From positions 14,570,001-14,634,000 of the forward strand of contig JBHGNT010000018.1 in assembly GCA_043228905.1 (NCBI GenBank): a stretch of 64,000 nucleotides of DNA. Direction: 5' to 3'. The translations under genes were made by a program, and so were the position numbers. Shown here one piece after another: positions 54,951 to 64,000 of the stretch. The number at the start of each line of letters is the position of its first letter. Positions within the stretch are counted from its first letter, which is position 1. A model generated the notes under the pieces. The model saw only the letters and a program-made list of their open reading frames with translations. It did not search any database and had not been told where the DNA came from. Source of the stretch: Azolla caroliniana. Its lineage: Eukaryota; Polypodiophyta.

Positions 54951-56700
54951 CTAATCATGTAATATCAACTTAATAGCCGGATTATGGTGATCCACCACCT
55001 TTGGTTTGGCGCTAATGTTCGTAAAGTTGGCGGAGACGCTTGCCCCAAGTCTGCTTGTTATGTGATCCGCCACGGCCTAGCGGAACCGTGGGAGTAGTTG
55101 AAGTAGCTTCTCCATTGTCAGTGTTATCTCGTAGCCTGTCAGTGCTTGCCATATGGGATCCGGAGATATCACATCTTCCTCCAAAGGCCCCACATTGTTC
55201 GCGGACTCCTGCTGCATGCGTTCCGTATTTGCCGCGTTCGCTTTTTCAACCCATGCTTGGGCCGTTTGTTGTATCTCATCTTGCGCGGCCCAATCAACAT
55301 TTTTTGTTTGTTGTCTTTTCATGACTTGCTGAACTTCCACCATAATCGTATTGACGGCGGGCCCCTTGCCCTTGTGTAGTGGACATTGCGTGGCATAATG
55401 TTTGGGCTATTGGCAAACGAAACAATGGACGCTAGATTTTCCTTTCTCGGCAATTGGTGGCGTGTTCGGATCCCCAAGTGTGACTTGCTCCTCCCGGTCT
55501 TGGTTCGTTCTTCTGAGCATTCACGATGGTTGTCGGCGCGGATCTTGGTGCTGGTCATCGTCTGAACATTCGTCGTACCGCCATTGGTCCCGATACTGAC
55601 GATGTTTCCTGCGAGGCCCATTGAAGCCGCAACGTTTGTTCGTTAGACGGTAATTCTTGTAGCATCGGCCTCCTTTATTATATCTATGGTTGCCTCGGTA
55701 GTCTTCGTCCTCTGGCTCTTCTTCCTCGGAATTGTTGTTATTCCGACGATTCCGATAGTGCCGGTTCTCGCGTGGGTTCTGATCCGTATACCGGGGTTGT
55801 TCTTCTTGATGCCTTTGCTCATTACGGCGAGGTGGGCACTGTGTTTCCACACTTCGTACTGTGGGCGTGGATCTGTTCAACATATTGTACTCACACTACT
55901 CGATCGTGTGTACTTTTGAGTGACCGATGTGGCAGTGAATTCGCATGTTGCATCCACTGCGGAATGCCTAGAATAGAGCCAAATCGTGCACTGGATTGCC
56001 TGGCGAAAATGTCGTTCCTCGTCCTGAGGTAATGCTTGCCGTAATGAGGACATGGAAAACCTTTCCTTTTCTTTGTCCAACTCGAGTTGTAGCGCTCGTT
56101 CTATGACCATATCAGCTGTTTCTCCTTTCGAACTATTGTTGTTGAGTGTCGTCCATATCGGTCGTCGTAAAGCTACCAAAAATGTCTCTCGAGCCTCGTC
56201 CTCTGTCGGGCCTCGTTCTAATTTCCGCTGTAGATTTTGGAAGCGTAAACTAAAATCTGCTATAGTCTCGGCCGACAACTATTTAATTGTATAAAACTGC
56301 CTGAGGATTTTGCGTTGTGGAACCCTCCGATGAAAGAAACGCAGAAAGGCCGACTACAGCTGGTCGAAGGTCGTGATTGCTGGCAGATCCATTTGCGAAT
56401 GCCAAAACGCCGCTCTCCCATTCAGGGTTAATCTGAAATGTGTCATTTTGGACTAGTGTGCTACTTCTTCGGGAAGTCTCTACGCCATGTGATTTGCATT
56501 CTAGACATTCACGAACAGGTGAATGTGGGTTGCGGCGTCGGTTTCGCCGTTGAAGCAAGGATAAGAGAAGGCCATGCTGGACGCTACGGCGGGCAGGGAA
56601 AGACCACAATGCTTCTATGGTGAGCGCAATTCCTGCTTATCGCCGGGGTATTTGGTGAGCGGGAAAATGTCTTTGTGGTCCCAACAGGTATCACTGAGGT
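54951..56700 (-). pseudogene. gag and linker of element G
   Basis: 56609-56283 carries a decayed capsid N half (LVQNDTFQINPEWESGVLA); 56278-55877 the C half (SLRFQNLQRKLERGPTEDEA) and a degraded cysteine cluster; 55883-55500 a charged Arg/Asn/Asp-rich tail; 55343-55077 the linker with WAAQDEIQQTAQAWVEKANA found in A and B. Many stops and shifts. Confidence 0.82.
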
Positions 56701-56723
56701 CACTGAGGTGAGGTTTTTGCCGT

Positions 56724-56971
56724 GCACGTTCCTCTGCCTAGCGTGTGATGGACCTTGTGATTGATCGGTCTTGTCGTGTTGGTTCTCTAGGACGTCTGCG
56801 GTAAAACATCCATTCGTCGCTGTTCTTCTGTGAGAAGACACAGATCTGCACGTTCCTCTGCCTAGCGTGTGATGGACCTTGTGATTGATCGGTCTTGTCG
56901 TGTTGGTTCTCTAGGACGTCTGCGGTTAAACATCCATTCGTCGCTGTTCTTCTGTGAGAAGACACAGATCA
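56724..56971. repeat. 124-bp tandem duplication in the leader/gag start of G
   Basis: Units 56724-56847 and 56848-56971 are nearly identical. 124 is not a multiple of three, so the duplication shifts any frame crossing it. Confidence 0.92.
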
Positions 56972-56987
56972 CCAAGCGTGCCAAAAG

Positions 56988-57083
56988 TGTTACCGATTAG
57001 GAACATGGTCTATGGTCAGTCCTTCGACCTAGACCTCAAAGTGACTACATTGCAATGAATGGTACCCTCGTACCGTAATACGT
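56988..57083 (-). repeat. 5' LTR fragment of element G
   Basis: Matches the first 96 bp (plus coordinates) of the 3' LTR at 47987-48082. The rest is displaced beyond element E, outside the window. Internal sequence next to it (CTTTTGGCACGC, minus strand) holds the primer site. Confidence 0.85.
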
Positions 57084-57632
57084 TGTCGCGGAATTCCGCG
57101 CCTGCGAGTCGGTCAAACGGGACCACCGAAGTCTTTGACCAAGGAGGATGGATCGGGTGACTTGTGCTTGTTAGGAGTCGACCGTTGTTTAGGTTTACAA
57201 TTGGGTCGTTCTTGTTGTCGAAGATGCTTGTGTGGGTTGACTGAGAGAAAGAGAGAGAGAGAGAGAGAATAAAGAGATTGTGAAAATATTTACCGCACCA
57301 CAAAGATGTCGTGAAGCACGCTACACATGTGCCAAACGTTGCGATGTGTGCGTTACACGTGCGCAGACAAGCACTGGCCTCTATCCGCAAGTGGTGATGG
57401 AAGAGCGAAAGGATTGTTGAAGACAATGGAACGGTGGAAGGATTAGTGCTTGCGAGAAGTATTAAAGATAGATATGGACGAGAATCCCAGCTCCTGGTTT
57501 AAACTTTTGACTTCAAAGTTGAGATACAAGACACATTGCTAATGAGATAACTAGGATTTATTAATTATTATTGATTGCATACATTACTTGATTTCCTTTC
57601 CCTTCCTCTCCTTCTTATATAGATGTCCCCAT

Positions 57633-57745
57633 GCATATGTGCATGTGACGGTGTAGTACATGCATACAATGCATGAAATGCATGTGATGCATGAACGCCA
57701 AATGGCAATCATGCATCACATGCAATGCATGATGACCATGTACCT
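57633..57745. repeat. Cluster of ATGCAT palindromes
   Basis: About eight ATGCAT/CATGCA words in 110 bp within the E LTR. CATGCA is the core of the RY element bound by B3 factors, but a decayed short tandem repeat explains it equally well. Confidence 0.6.
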
Positions 57746-57995
57746 CAACCAAGCTCTCATGTACCAATAGTTCGTGTGAAAAGTACAATGAAGAAAACAA
57801 GTTTTAAAGGAAATAACCTAGTCTAATGGTATGTCAATTGCCTCCTATCTTAGAGTTTAAGTTCAAACCCTTACTTGTACCTCATTGTATGCGTTAGGCT
57901 TAATTTATATATTTGTGTAATGAACACCTAAACACACATTACACGTGCACATTCATGTGTTTGACATACACATCTAACCATCACTCCTTTCATAC

Positions 57996-58632
57996 TGTGA
58001 AAGTGTTTTTAGAATTCAAGGTATTGAAGTCTACAAGAATATAAGGTATGGTGCGTTCACATCCGGAGGGCAAGATCACGAGCTAAGGTCTTGAGGATAA
58101 GTCAAACAAAAAGCAAGTCACGTGGAGAAAAGTAAAAGAAGAAAAAAGCGGGCACCAAAATGCAGTCTACAACGAACGCTCATAACTCATTCGTTTGGAA
58201 GCCAAATATAATGTGTAAATATGGGTTAGAAAGCTTATGACGAGAGCTATCCATAGGTTTTTAAAGCTCTAAATTTAGAGCTTCTACGAGGGAGATATGA
58301 CGATTAGAAGATCGTTGTATCATAGCTAAGAATAGGAGATGGAAAAGCTGTAAAAAAAGCGTGGAAAAGAAAGCAAGCGAAACTTATCTACTAGAGGAGA
58401 ACTTCATATAAAGCAAGAAGAGTGAGGTGGTGAGGGGTTCTTTTTCTTGTGTTGTTTTTCTTGCCTATTCATGTAGTATGTTTTTCTAGTGATCAATTCA
58501 TCTTTGTAGGCTTGAGTTTATGTATCTTCTTTCTCTTGTTTCTATGATCATCACTCCTTATTAATATATCTTTGTAGATTTGGGTTTCTATATCTTCCTT
58601 CTCTCTCTTTTCTATCATCATATCTCTTTTCA
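57996..58632 (+). repeat. 5' LTR of element I
   Basis: TGTGAAAGTG...CTCTTTTCA. Its second half matches the solo LTR in element A; its first half is more diverged from it. Confidence 0.92.
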
Positions 58633-58636
58633 ATTT

Positions 58637-58650
58637 TGGCGCTCCAGGGA
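58637..58650 (+). other. Primer binding site of element I
   Basis: TGGCGCTCCAGGGA, four bases after the LTR; tRNA not assigned. Confidence 0.7.
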
Positions 58651-58729
58651 GGGTCGATCCTTTCCGTATAACGGGAGGAACGGTTGCCCACTCATTGATG
58701 GTTGGATCTACCGATTCATCATCAAACTA

Positions 58730-60490
58730 ATGGCAAGATATGGAGTTCGCGATGCGACAGATCTACGAAGAGAACTTTTCCAATTGCGTATGGTTTCACC
58801 AATGTGCTACCTCGAGTATGAGAAGACGTTTTTGGATATATGGTCCACTTGGATTGGACTTGTTGGAGGCGTTGAAGATGTATACTTCAAGATGGAAAGA
58901 TTCAAAGTAGGGCTAGATCCATATTTTCAATATGAAGTGCATATGAAGTACCCAAGGTCTTTCCATGATTTGCTTCGAGTATGTCAAAGTTATGATCAAC
59001 AATTGAAGAAGTTGTTATTCGGTGAAGCATATGGAGTATCGGCGTCATATACCATAAATCCAAGCTATAATAATTGTGGATCGGTCATGAGCCAACAACC
59101 AGCCTACTTGCAATGTCCGATTCAACAGGTTCCCTCATATCATTATTCTAATTTTTGGAGTTATAATGATGTCTATGAAGGTGATTCCAGAGACAATGAA
59201 GAAGAGGTGATGAATGTGGAGTTCCCCCATCTAGTTCATGAGGACAACCATGATATAAAGAATGATGATGTGAAAGACGAATCTAATGAGATTGTTATGA
59301 GAAGCGATGTTATGGATGGTGATGCCAATGTACATCATGTTGAGGGCATTATTGATACAACAAGCGATATGGTGGTTGATGATGAATATGTGCAAGATGA
59401 AATGGAAGATATGACAAAAGAAGTTGTTGATGGTGAAGTACCCACAACGAAGTTGCAAGATGAAGAAGGTAACCTAGAAGTGATAGCTGGAGATTGGCTT
59501 TTGGAGATCAATGCGTGTAAGGAAGCATTGGTAAGTGCCAAGTTGCAATGTATGAAGGTGTTCGTGCATGATTTATGTTTTGGATTTGCATTGAGTAGCA
59601 ACAAAGTTATGTGGGCATCAACTCTTCAACAACAATTTGATCAAGAGCAAAGAGAATTACTTGCAATGCATGATTGGAGTATCATGAACTTATCACCATC
59701 AAAGGATCCACCACAACTAATCAAATGTATAAAGGAGAAGGAATCATCTATCGACAATGGCAATCAAGAAGAGGAAAGCATAACAATTGATGAATCTTCG
59801 TGGGATAGGGAAAACAAATCATTCCACATGGTGTCTAAGGAGGAAGAAGAAGTCATTGAAGAGAAAAGCATTATCACCTTGGAGAAGATGATTTCAAGCT
59901 ACATCCAAGGAGAAGAGCATCTAAGGTTTAGTTCTTTTCTTTTTGAGTTTCCAAAATTACTCATAAATGTCTATTCACATATAAAAGGAGAAGGTTGCTT
60001 CAAAGACCTTATCAAATTGAAGGTACCAATTGCCCAAACTCTTCAAGAATCTAAGGTTGTGCAAAAGAAAGATCATAAAGCATTGTTACAAGAGAGTTTC
60101 ATTTATCATATGGAGAATTTGAAGTTTGTCTCACTTATTGTGGTTGTTCCAAAGGAGAAAGACGTCAACTTCCAACCCTTGAATGATTCAACCAAACGAG
60201 ATTTATTTTTGCTTCCTTTTCGAGATGAGAGTCTAGATGAAATGGTCATACATACAAAACAAGGTAATGTGAAGAATGTGGTGTGCCAAGAAGAAAGTCA
60301 TGTTGATGAAGCAAAGATCGACGTAATTCAAAATATGACAATTCTGACAAGTCTCGAAGCTTGGAAGGTGTTTGTGCAAAAGGTTCGCTCGCTCGAAAGA
60401 TTTATTCATATGTTAACATGCTTACTTCTATCAAGAGTTATGTATCACATAGACCTACTTCTGTTTGGAAAGTTGATGAAGATATACTAA
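58730..60490 (+). CDS. Gag-like ORF with a C-terminal remnant of reverse transcriptase
   Basis: 586 residues from the first in-frame ATG after the LTR (the frame is open back into the LTR to 58580). Residues 1-90 are the second half of a retrotransposon gag capsid domain (LRRELFQLRMVSPMCYLEYE, YFKMERFKVGLDPYF, SFHDLLRVCQSYDQQL). Residues about 150-400 are acidic. Near residues 450-510 the sequence LLQESFIYHMENLKFVSLIV, VVPKEKD and LFLLPFRDESLDEMV follows, residue for residue, the fingers region of Ty3 RT (compare B: LLKVGFIHPVKK, VVPKKNGK, PLPFTDSILDAV), but the usual Pro after Ser and the YRKLN-like core are altered and no YxDD/FLDD block follows. No zinc knuckle. The open frame over 586 codons suggests recent use or selection. 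Product probably packages RNA; role of the RT piece unknown. Confidence 0.82.
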   Translation: MARYGVRDATDLRRELFQLRMVSPMCYLEYEKTFLDIWSTWIGLVGGVEDVYFKMERFKVGLDPYFQYEVHMKYPRSFHDLLRVCQSYDQQLKKLLFGEAYGVSASYTINPSYNNCGSVMSQQPAYLQCPIQQVPSYHYSNFWSYNDVYEGDSRDNEEEVMNVEFPHLVHEDNHDIKNDDVKDESNEIVMRSDVMDGDANVHHVEGIIDTTSDMVVDDEYVQDEMEDMTKEVVDGEVPTTKLQDEEGNLEVIAGDWLLEINACKEALVSAKLQCMKVFVHDLCFGFALSSNKVMWASTLQQQFDQEQRELLAMHDWSIMNLSPSKDPPQLIKCIKEKESSIDNGNQEEESITIDESSWDRENKSFHMVSKEEEEVIEEKSIITLEKMISSYIQGEEHLRFSSFLFEFPKLLINVYSHIKGEGCFKDLIKLKVPIAQTLQESKVVQKKDHKALLQESFIYHMENLKFVSLIVVVPKEKDVNFQPLNDSTKRDLFLLPFRDESLDEMVIHTKQGNVKNVVCQEESHVDEAKIDVIQNMTILTSLEAWKVFVQKVRSLERFIHMLTCLLLSRVMYHIDLLLFGKLMKIY

Positions 60491-60748
60491 TTGTTGTAAC
60501 CTCTTTCTTTGTGTTGACAAGGAGAAAGATGGTGATGGCAATTGTCAATGTGTATGTGTGTGTGTTTAGAAGTGTGAGGTTTTTCCTATCGACTAGCGGG
60601 GGTTTTACTCACATAGTTTGTTTCTTTTCTATTTATTTTCTCCTTCTTTGTCTATAGCCATGAATAAGGCGAAGGAGAACCTTTAGTTTTATTAGTAGCT
60701 TAGGGTTCACCATAAATGGTTCACCAAAAAGCAAGGGGGAGGGCTAAA
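60491..60748 (+). other. 3' untranslated part and polypurine tract of element I
   Basis: No further ORF. GCAAGGGGGAGGGCTAAA (60731-60748) directly precedes the 3' LTR and is a canonical plus-strand primer. Confidence 0.85.
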
Positions 60749-61492
60749 TGTGAAAGTGTTTTTAGAATTCAAGTTTTTGAAGTCTACAAAAATATAAGGT
60801 ATGGAGGATTCACATTTGGAGGACAAGGACATGAACTAACATCTCGTGGATAAGTCCAAATAAAAGCAATAAAGATGGAGAAAAGTTAAAAAGAGAAAAA
60901 GCAGACCACCAAAACGCAGTCAGAAACAAATGCTCATAACTCTCTCGTTTGACACCCAAATATCACGTGTAAATATGGGTTAGAAAGTTTATGACAAGAG
61001 CTATCCGTAGCTTTTTAAAACTCTAAATTTGGAGCATGGATGAGGGAGATATGACGATTAGAAGGTTGATGTGTCATAGCTAAAAATAGGGAGATAAAAA
61101 GCTTCTAAAAATAGCATGAACGTGGATAAGAAGAGGAAGGTTATAAAAGAAGAAGTAATATTAGTGAGAAGGGGGCGAAGAGTAAAGGCCAAAGAGTGGA
61201 TGAGGAGTGTTAGGAAGAAGTGTCTTTGTGGAAGAGGAAGTGTCTTAGAAGAGGAAGGTCTTTGGTTTTAGTTCAATGTGGAGTTTGTCTCCTTTGTATT
61301 CTCTTGATGTTGGAATATCAGAACATTCTTATTTCTTGCTCGCTTTCTCTATCTTTTTAGTTTCTTGAGTTATACTCTCTAATCATAATTACCTAGAGCT
61401 ATATAATATATTATGATTTTCAACTCCATCTAATCGGTTTGGTCAAGCCCTCATATAGTGTATAACTATCTATTATCTTATACACCCTATCA
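60749..61492 (+). repeat. 3' LTR of element I, different in its second half
   Basis: The first 320 bp or so match the 5' LTR loosely and the solo LTR closely. After about 61080 it diverges and ends CACCCTATCA, unlike the 5' LTR. The end is fixed by the CATAC duplication. Confidence 0.88.
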
Positions 61493-61571
61493 CATACGTG
61501 TGCATATTGCATCTTCTTGATTTCCCTCGTTCCACGCGATTTTCACACTGTTGCCGAAAATCTTCACGACA

Positions 61572-61583
61572 TCCACCCCCACC
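61572..61583 (-). other. Polypurine tract of element E
   Basis: GGTGGGGGTGGA on the minus strand, adjoining the LTR. Confidence 0.8.
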
Positions 61584-61641
61584 AAACCGCACGTTCTCCG
61601 GTACATGCCAAGAAGTGAGTGTGAGATTTTGGCTACGGTGA

Positions 61642-64000
61642 TCAATCAATTTCCTTGATGGCCTCATCAACCTCGCTCACATTTGTGGATGCCGTCGTAC
61701 TATCTTCATTGTTGAGGTCATCCAGGTTACGATCCTCATCTTGTCTTTTCTTGAATATGTTTACTCTTTTCCCCGCAATGGGTATGGCCAGCCTTGATCT
61801 GTTTAGCTCTGCGAGGTGGTAGGTGGCGTTGTCGTTGGCACTCATCACCACATACGATCCGAACCACCTTCTTGCGAACTTCCTTGTCGTCCTGTGTTGG
61901 TTCCCTAGGTTGTTGTCATAGAACAATACCCAATCTCCTTCTTTGATCTTCTTGGGACGCAGTCGGTGTGTATTATCAAACCAAATCTTATTCTTCACGC
62001 GGGTTGTCTCCATTATCTTTCGCGCACTCTCTAGGTCTTCGGGTCTTCTTTCGAGTTGTCTGATTCATGCCGCCAATAATTCTTCCCAACTCATCTCATT
62101 CTCCCATGGTATTGCTACCCATGAGGCGATCGTCCTCTTGATGGGCATTACTGGTTTCTGTCCATACATGAGCTCTGCTGGCATATAGCCTGTCACGGAA
62201 CTGTGCGAGTTCTATTAGCCCACAATGCATAGGGCAATAATCGCGGCCAATTCCCAACTCGACCATCACATGCTCGTACGATGGCTTTGACTATTGGTTC
62301 ATGCCCTCGGTCAATCTTCCCATTTGCTTCCGGATTATAGGTAGTTGTGAGGGAGAGGTTTACGCCTAGTCGCTCAAAGAGCTCCATTGCTTCATGTGCA
62401 TCTAGCTCTCCTCGGTCGACCACTATCTTTCCCACACATCCATATCGGCAGACAACCTCTTCGAGTAGAAATTTGCATATGGCTGTCGTTGTCTTATTTG
62501 CTAAGGCTCGTCCATCTACTTGGTTTGTTAGGTCTTCCCTCGCTAGTACCAAGTACTTCATCTGTCCCACTCCCATTGGCATCGAGACCAGATCCACCAT
62601 CCATTTAAAGTGTATGGTGAGTGGGTATTGGTCGCAACCCATCACAGTGACGTATGTTCGAATGTACTTGAAAACTTTCGCATGTGGACATGAAATGTAG
62701 TACATCTTTATACATGCTCGGCCACCAATACTTTTCCTTTAGCTTTTCAAACGTTGCCCATGTTCCTCTATGACTTGCCCATGGACTTTTGTGGAATTCA
62801 GACATCAATGTTGTTTGGTCATCTTTCTTCACCACTACTCGTTGTGGCATCCCGATCCTTCTCTTTGGATGCTGCCAGAGGAATCCTCCCTTCAGAAAGT
62901 ATTTCTAAGCTTTCTTTCGTATTTGTAGAGCCTCCTCCTTCGTCCATGAAGCATATGCCATCATCATTCTCAAGAATCTACCGATTAGTAACCACTCCCC
63001 TTCATACTCGTTCTCGTTGAAAGCGTGGAGGGTTGGTGGGCCTCTATCTTTTGCCGACAGTTGGGCTGCCTTAAAGAAGTCGAGGGCGACGTTTTCATCT
63101 TCTGAAACCATGTCACTTTCATCCTCGAATCTTGTTCTTGACAGCATATCAGCCATGGAATTCTTCTTCCCAGCAATGTGGCGGATTTCCGAGTTCAAAG
63201 AATTTATATAAGTGATCCACCTTAACATAGCCAGATCTGGTGTCGCACATCCGGAGATCATCCCAAGGATTGGGAGGCAATCCGTTTCAATTACCACCTC
63301 TGACCCGATCAGGTAGTCCAAGCTTGTCTACTTTTACTGCAGACACGATACCCCAAAGTTCCCGCTTTACTTGGGCGTATCCTCGTCGTCGTTTGCTAAG
63401 AACCTTTGCTCCAAACCAGATCGCGTACCGTATGCTATCTTCTCCTTCTTGGTTGATGACCCATCCAATTCCCGTTGGACTCGTATCTACTGTGACGTAG
63501 ATGGGCATCCCTTCTTTGTAGATAGCTTTCCTTAAAGTTGGTGCTGCCACCAGTAGCCCTTTTAACCTCTTCATCGCCTCTATGTGTATTGGTTCCCATT
63601 TGAATTTTCTCCCTTTTTTCAGTAAGCTATACAAGGGTTCGACCACATGAGCATAGTGCGGAATCCAAATGTGGTAGAACGCACATGCTCCTAAGAATCT
63701 TCGAACCTTTGTTTGCGTTCCACATTCCTCTCGCATCTCTTGAATAGCATTCACCTTCTCGGGAGAGGGTTTTCGTCCATATGGTCCACAAGAGATGTCC
63801 CACTACTAGGATCTCGCGTTGGCCAAATGCTGATTTTTCTTCGGAGAATGTGAGCCCTGCACCTTCTAGTCTTTCTAGCACTCTTCCATAGTCTTTAATA
63901 TGGTTTGAGACAAATCTTCGACATCCATCTTGATCTAAAGACTCGTCCTTCTCTGATTCGGGGCACCCCTTTATAGGGATATCATCCAGCAAAGGCATCG
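61642..64000 (-). pseudogene. RT-RNase H-integrase of element E (partial)
   Basis: Runs in from beyond the window. RT piece with LLDDIPIKGCPESEKDESLD (63990 down); a frameshift near 63790; RT end and RNase H (EVRRFLGAC-type segment, VTVDTSPTGIGWVINQEGE, ETDCLPILGMISGC) at 63754-62905; integrase zinc region HRGTWATFEKLKEKYWWPSM (62780 down); core VDLVSMP, VVDRGELD and YNPEANGKIDRGH, where Asp replaces the catalytic Glu present in D; C-terminal segment RRWFGSYVVMSANDNATYHL to a stop at 61642. Several stops. Homologous to D throughout. Confidence 0.88.

Larger units (their letters stand above)
47987..57083 (-). mobile_element. Ty3 element G with extra coiled-coil ORF
   Basis: Minus strand: partial 5' LTR (56988-57083, cut by element E), gag, protease, RT, RNase H, integrase, coiled-coil ORF, 3' LTR (47987-48456). 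The two LTR pieces match over about 96 bp. The only element in the window showing the full gene order with the extra ORF after integrase. Target duplication (ACAGA at 47982-47986) cannot be checked because the other end is outside the window. Confidence 0.88.
57996..61492 (+). mobile_element. Element I: gag-bearing element without active RT, unequal LTRs
   Basis: Flanked by CATAC (57991-57995 and 61493-61497). 5' LTR 637 bp (57996-58632), 3' LTR 744 bp (60749-61492). Primer site TGGCGCTCCAGGGA at 58637, purine tract at 60731-60748, one long ORF. Lacks protease, integrase and the RT core, so it depends on another element; the layout is like the TR-GAG class of non-autonomous elements. Confidence 0.93.
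57084..61571 (-). repeat. 3' LTR of element E, split by element I
   Basis: Parts 61498-61571 and 57084-57995, joined across I by the duplication CATAC. 57239-57270 is a GA run. Confidence 0.8.
57084..64000 (-). mobile_element. Ty3 element E, second copy of the D type, 5' part off-window
   Basis: Minus strand. RT, RNase H and integrase (64000-61642), purine tract, then a 3' LTR starting TGTCGTGAAG at 61571, interrupted by element I and resuming at 57995 to end at 57084 in G's LTR. The LTR end aligns with D's LTR end (shared CGGGACCACCG and GTCTT motifs). LTR about 980 bp against 649 in D. Confidence 0.85.

Noticed and set aside
57239-57270. Possible CRISPR-like or satellite array
   Set aside because: It is a plain GA microsatellite. 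No spaced direct repeats or satellite monomer array was seen anywhere in the window.
57615-57800. Met/His-rich small protein (minus strand)
   Set aside because: Produced by the ATGCAT repeat cluster; no start context or homologue recognised.

Overview
This is nuclear DNA of a land plant, most likely a flowering plant. One intact multi-exon gene sits at the left: 18 exons joined by GT-AG introns encode a 1762-residue homeobox-DDT protein of the RLT (RINGLET-like) family, an ISWI chromatin-remodelling partner. From about 14.6 kb to the right edge almost everything is LTR retrotransposon. I cannot name the species from the sequence.

Layout. 1-732: 3' flank of the RLT gene. 733-10007: RLT gene, minus strand. 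10008-11065: its 5' UTR/promoter side, dense in CT/GA, GAA and other simple repeats. 11066-14600: intergenic, with microsatellites and a 145-bp foldback element. 14600-16070: truncated Copia element J (minus) with a canonical LTR and initiator-Met primer site. 16594-23265: complete Ty3 element A (plus), 5-bp target duplication CTTAC, lacking most of pol but carrying an intact 569-residue coiled-coil ORF. A solo LTR (22581-23220) splits its right LTR.

23465-64000 reads as one stack of insertions. The base layer is a minus-strand Ty3 element H. Branch one: H holds Copia F, F holds Ty3 element B, B holds Copia C (TSD CTGTT), and C holds Ty3 element D (TSD CCGG). Branch two: H holds Ty3 element G, G's 5' LTR holds Ty3 element E, and E's 3' LTR holds the gag-bearing, RT-defective element I (TSD CATAC). 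A deletion with 3-bp microhomology (GAA, 26518-26520) removed the 3' part of B together with most of the 3' part of F.

Points of most interest: (1) elements A, G and H share a long extra ORF with a conserved N-terminal domain (G, H), a coiled-coil middle and a conserved C-terminal motif (A, G, H), placed between pol and the 3' LTR; (2) D and E encode Ty3 polyproteins that look like a type I know best from fungi; (3) element I fuses gag to a decayed fingers-region of reverse transcriptase in one open frame, and its two LTRs differ in a way that predicts the structure of the solo LTR inside element A; (4) nonsense mutations that can be polarised between copies are CAG to TAG or CGA to TGA, as expected from decay of methylated cytosines. 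Most element genes are broken; the RLT gene, the A coiled-coil ORF and the I ORF are open throughout.
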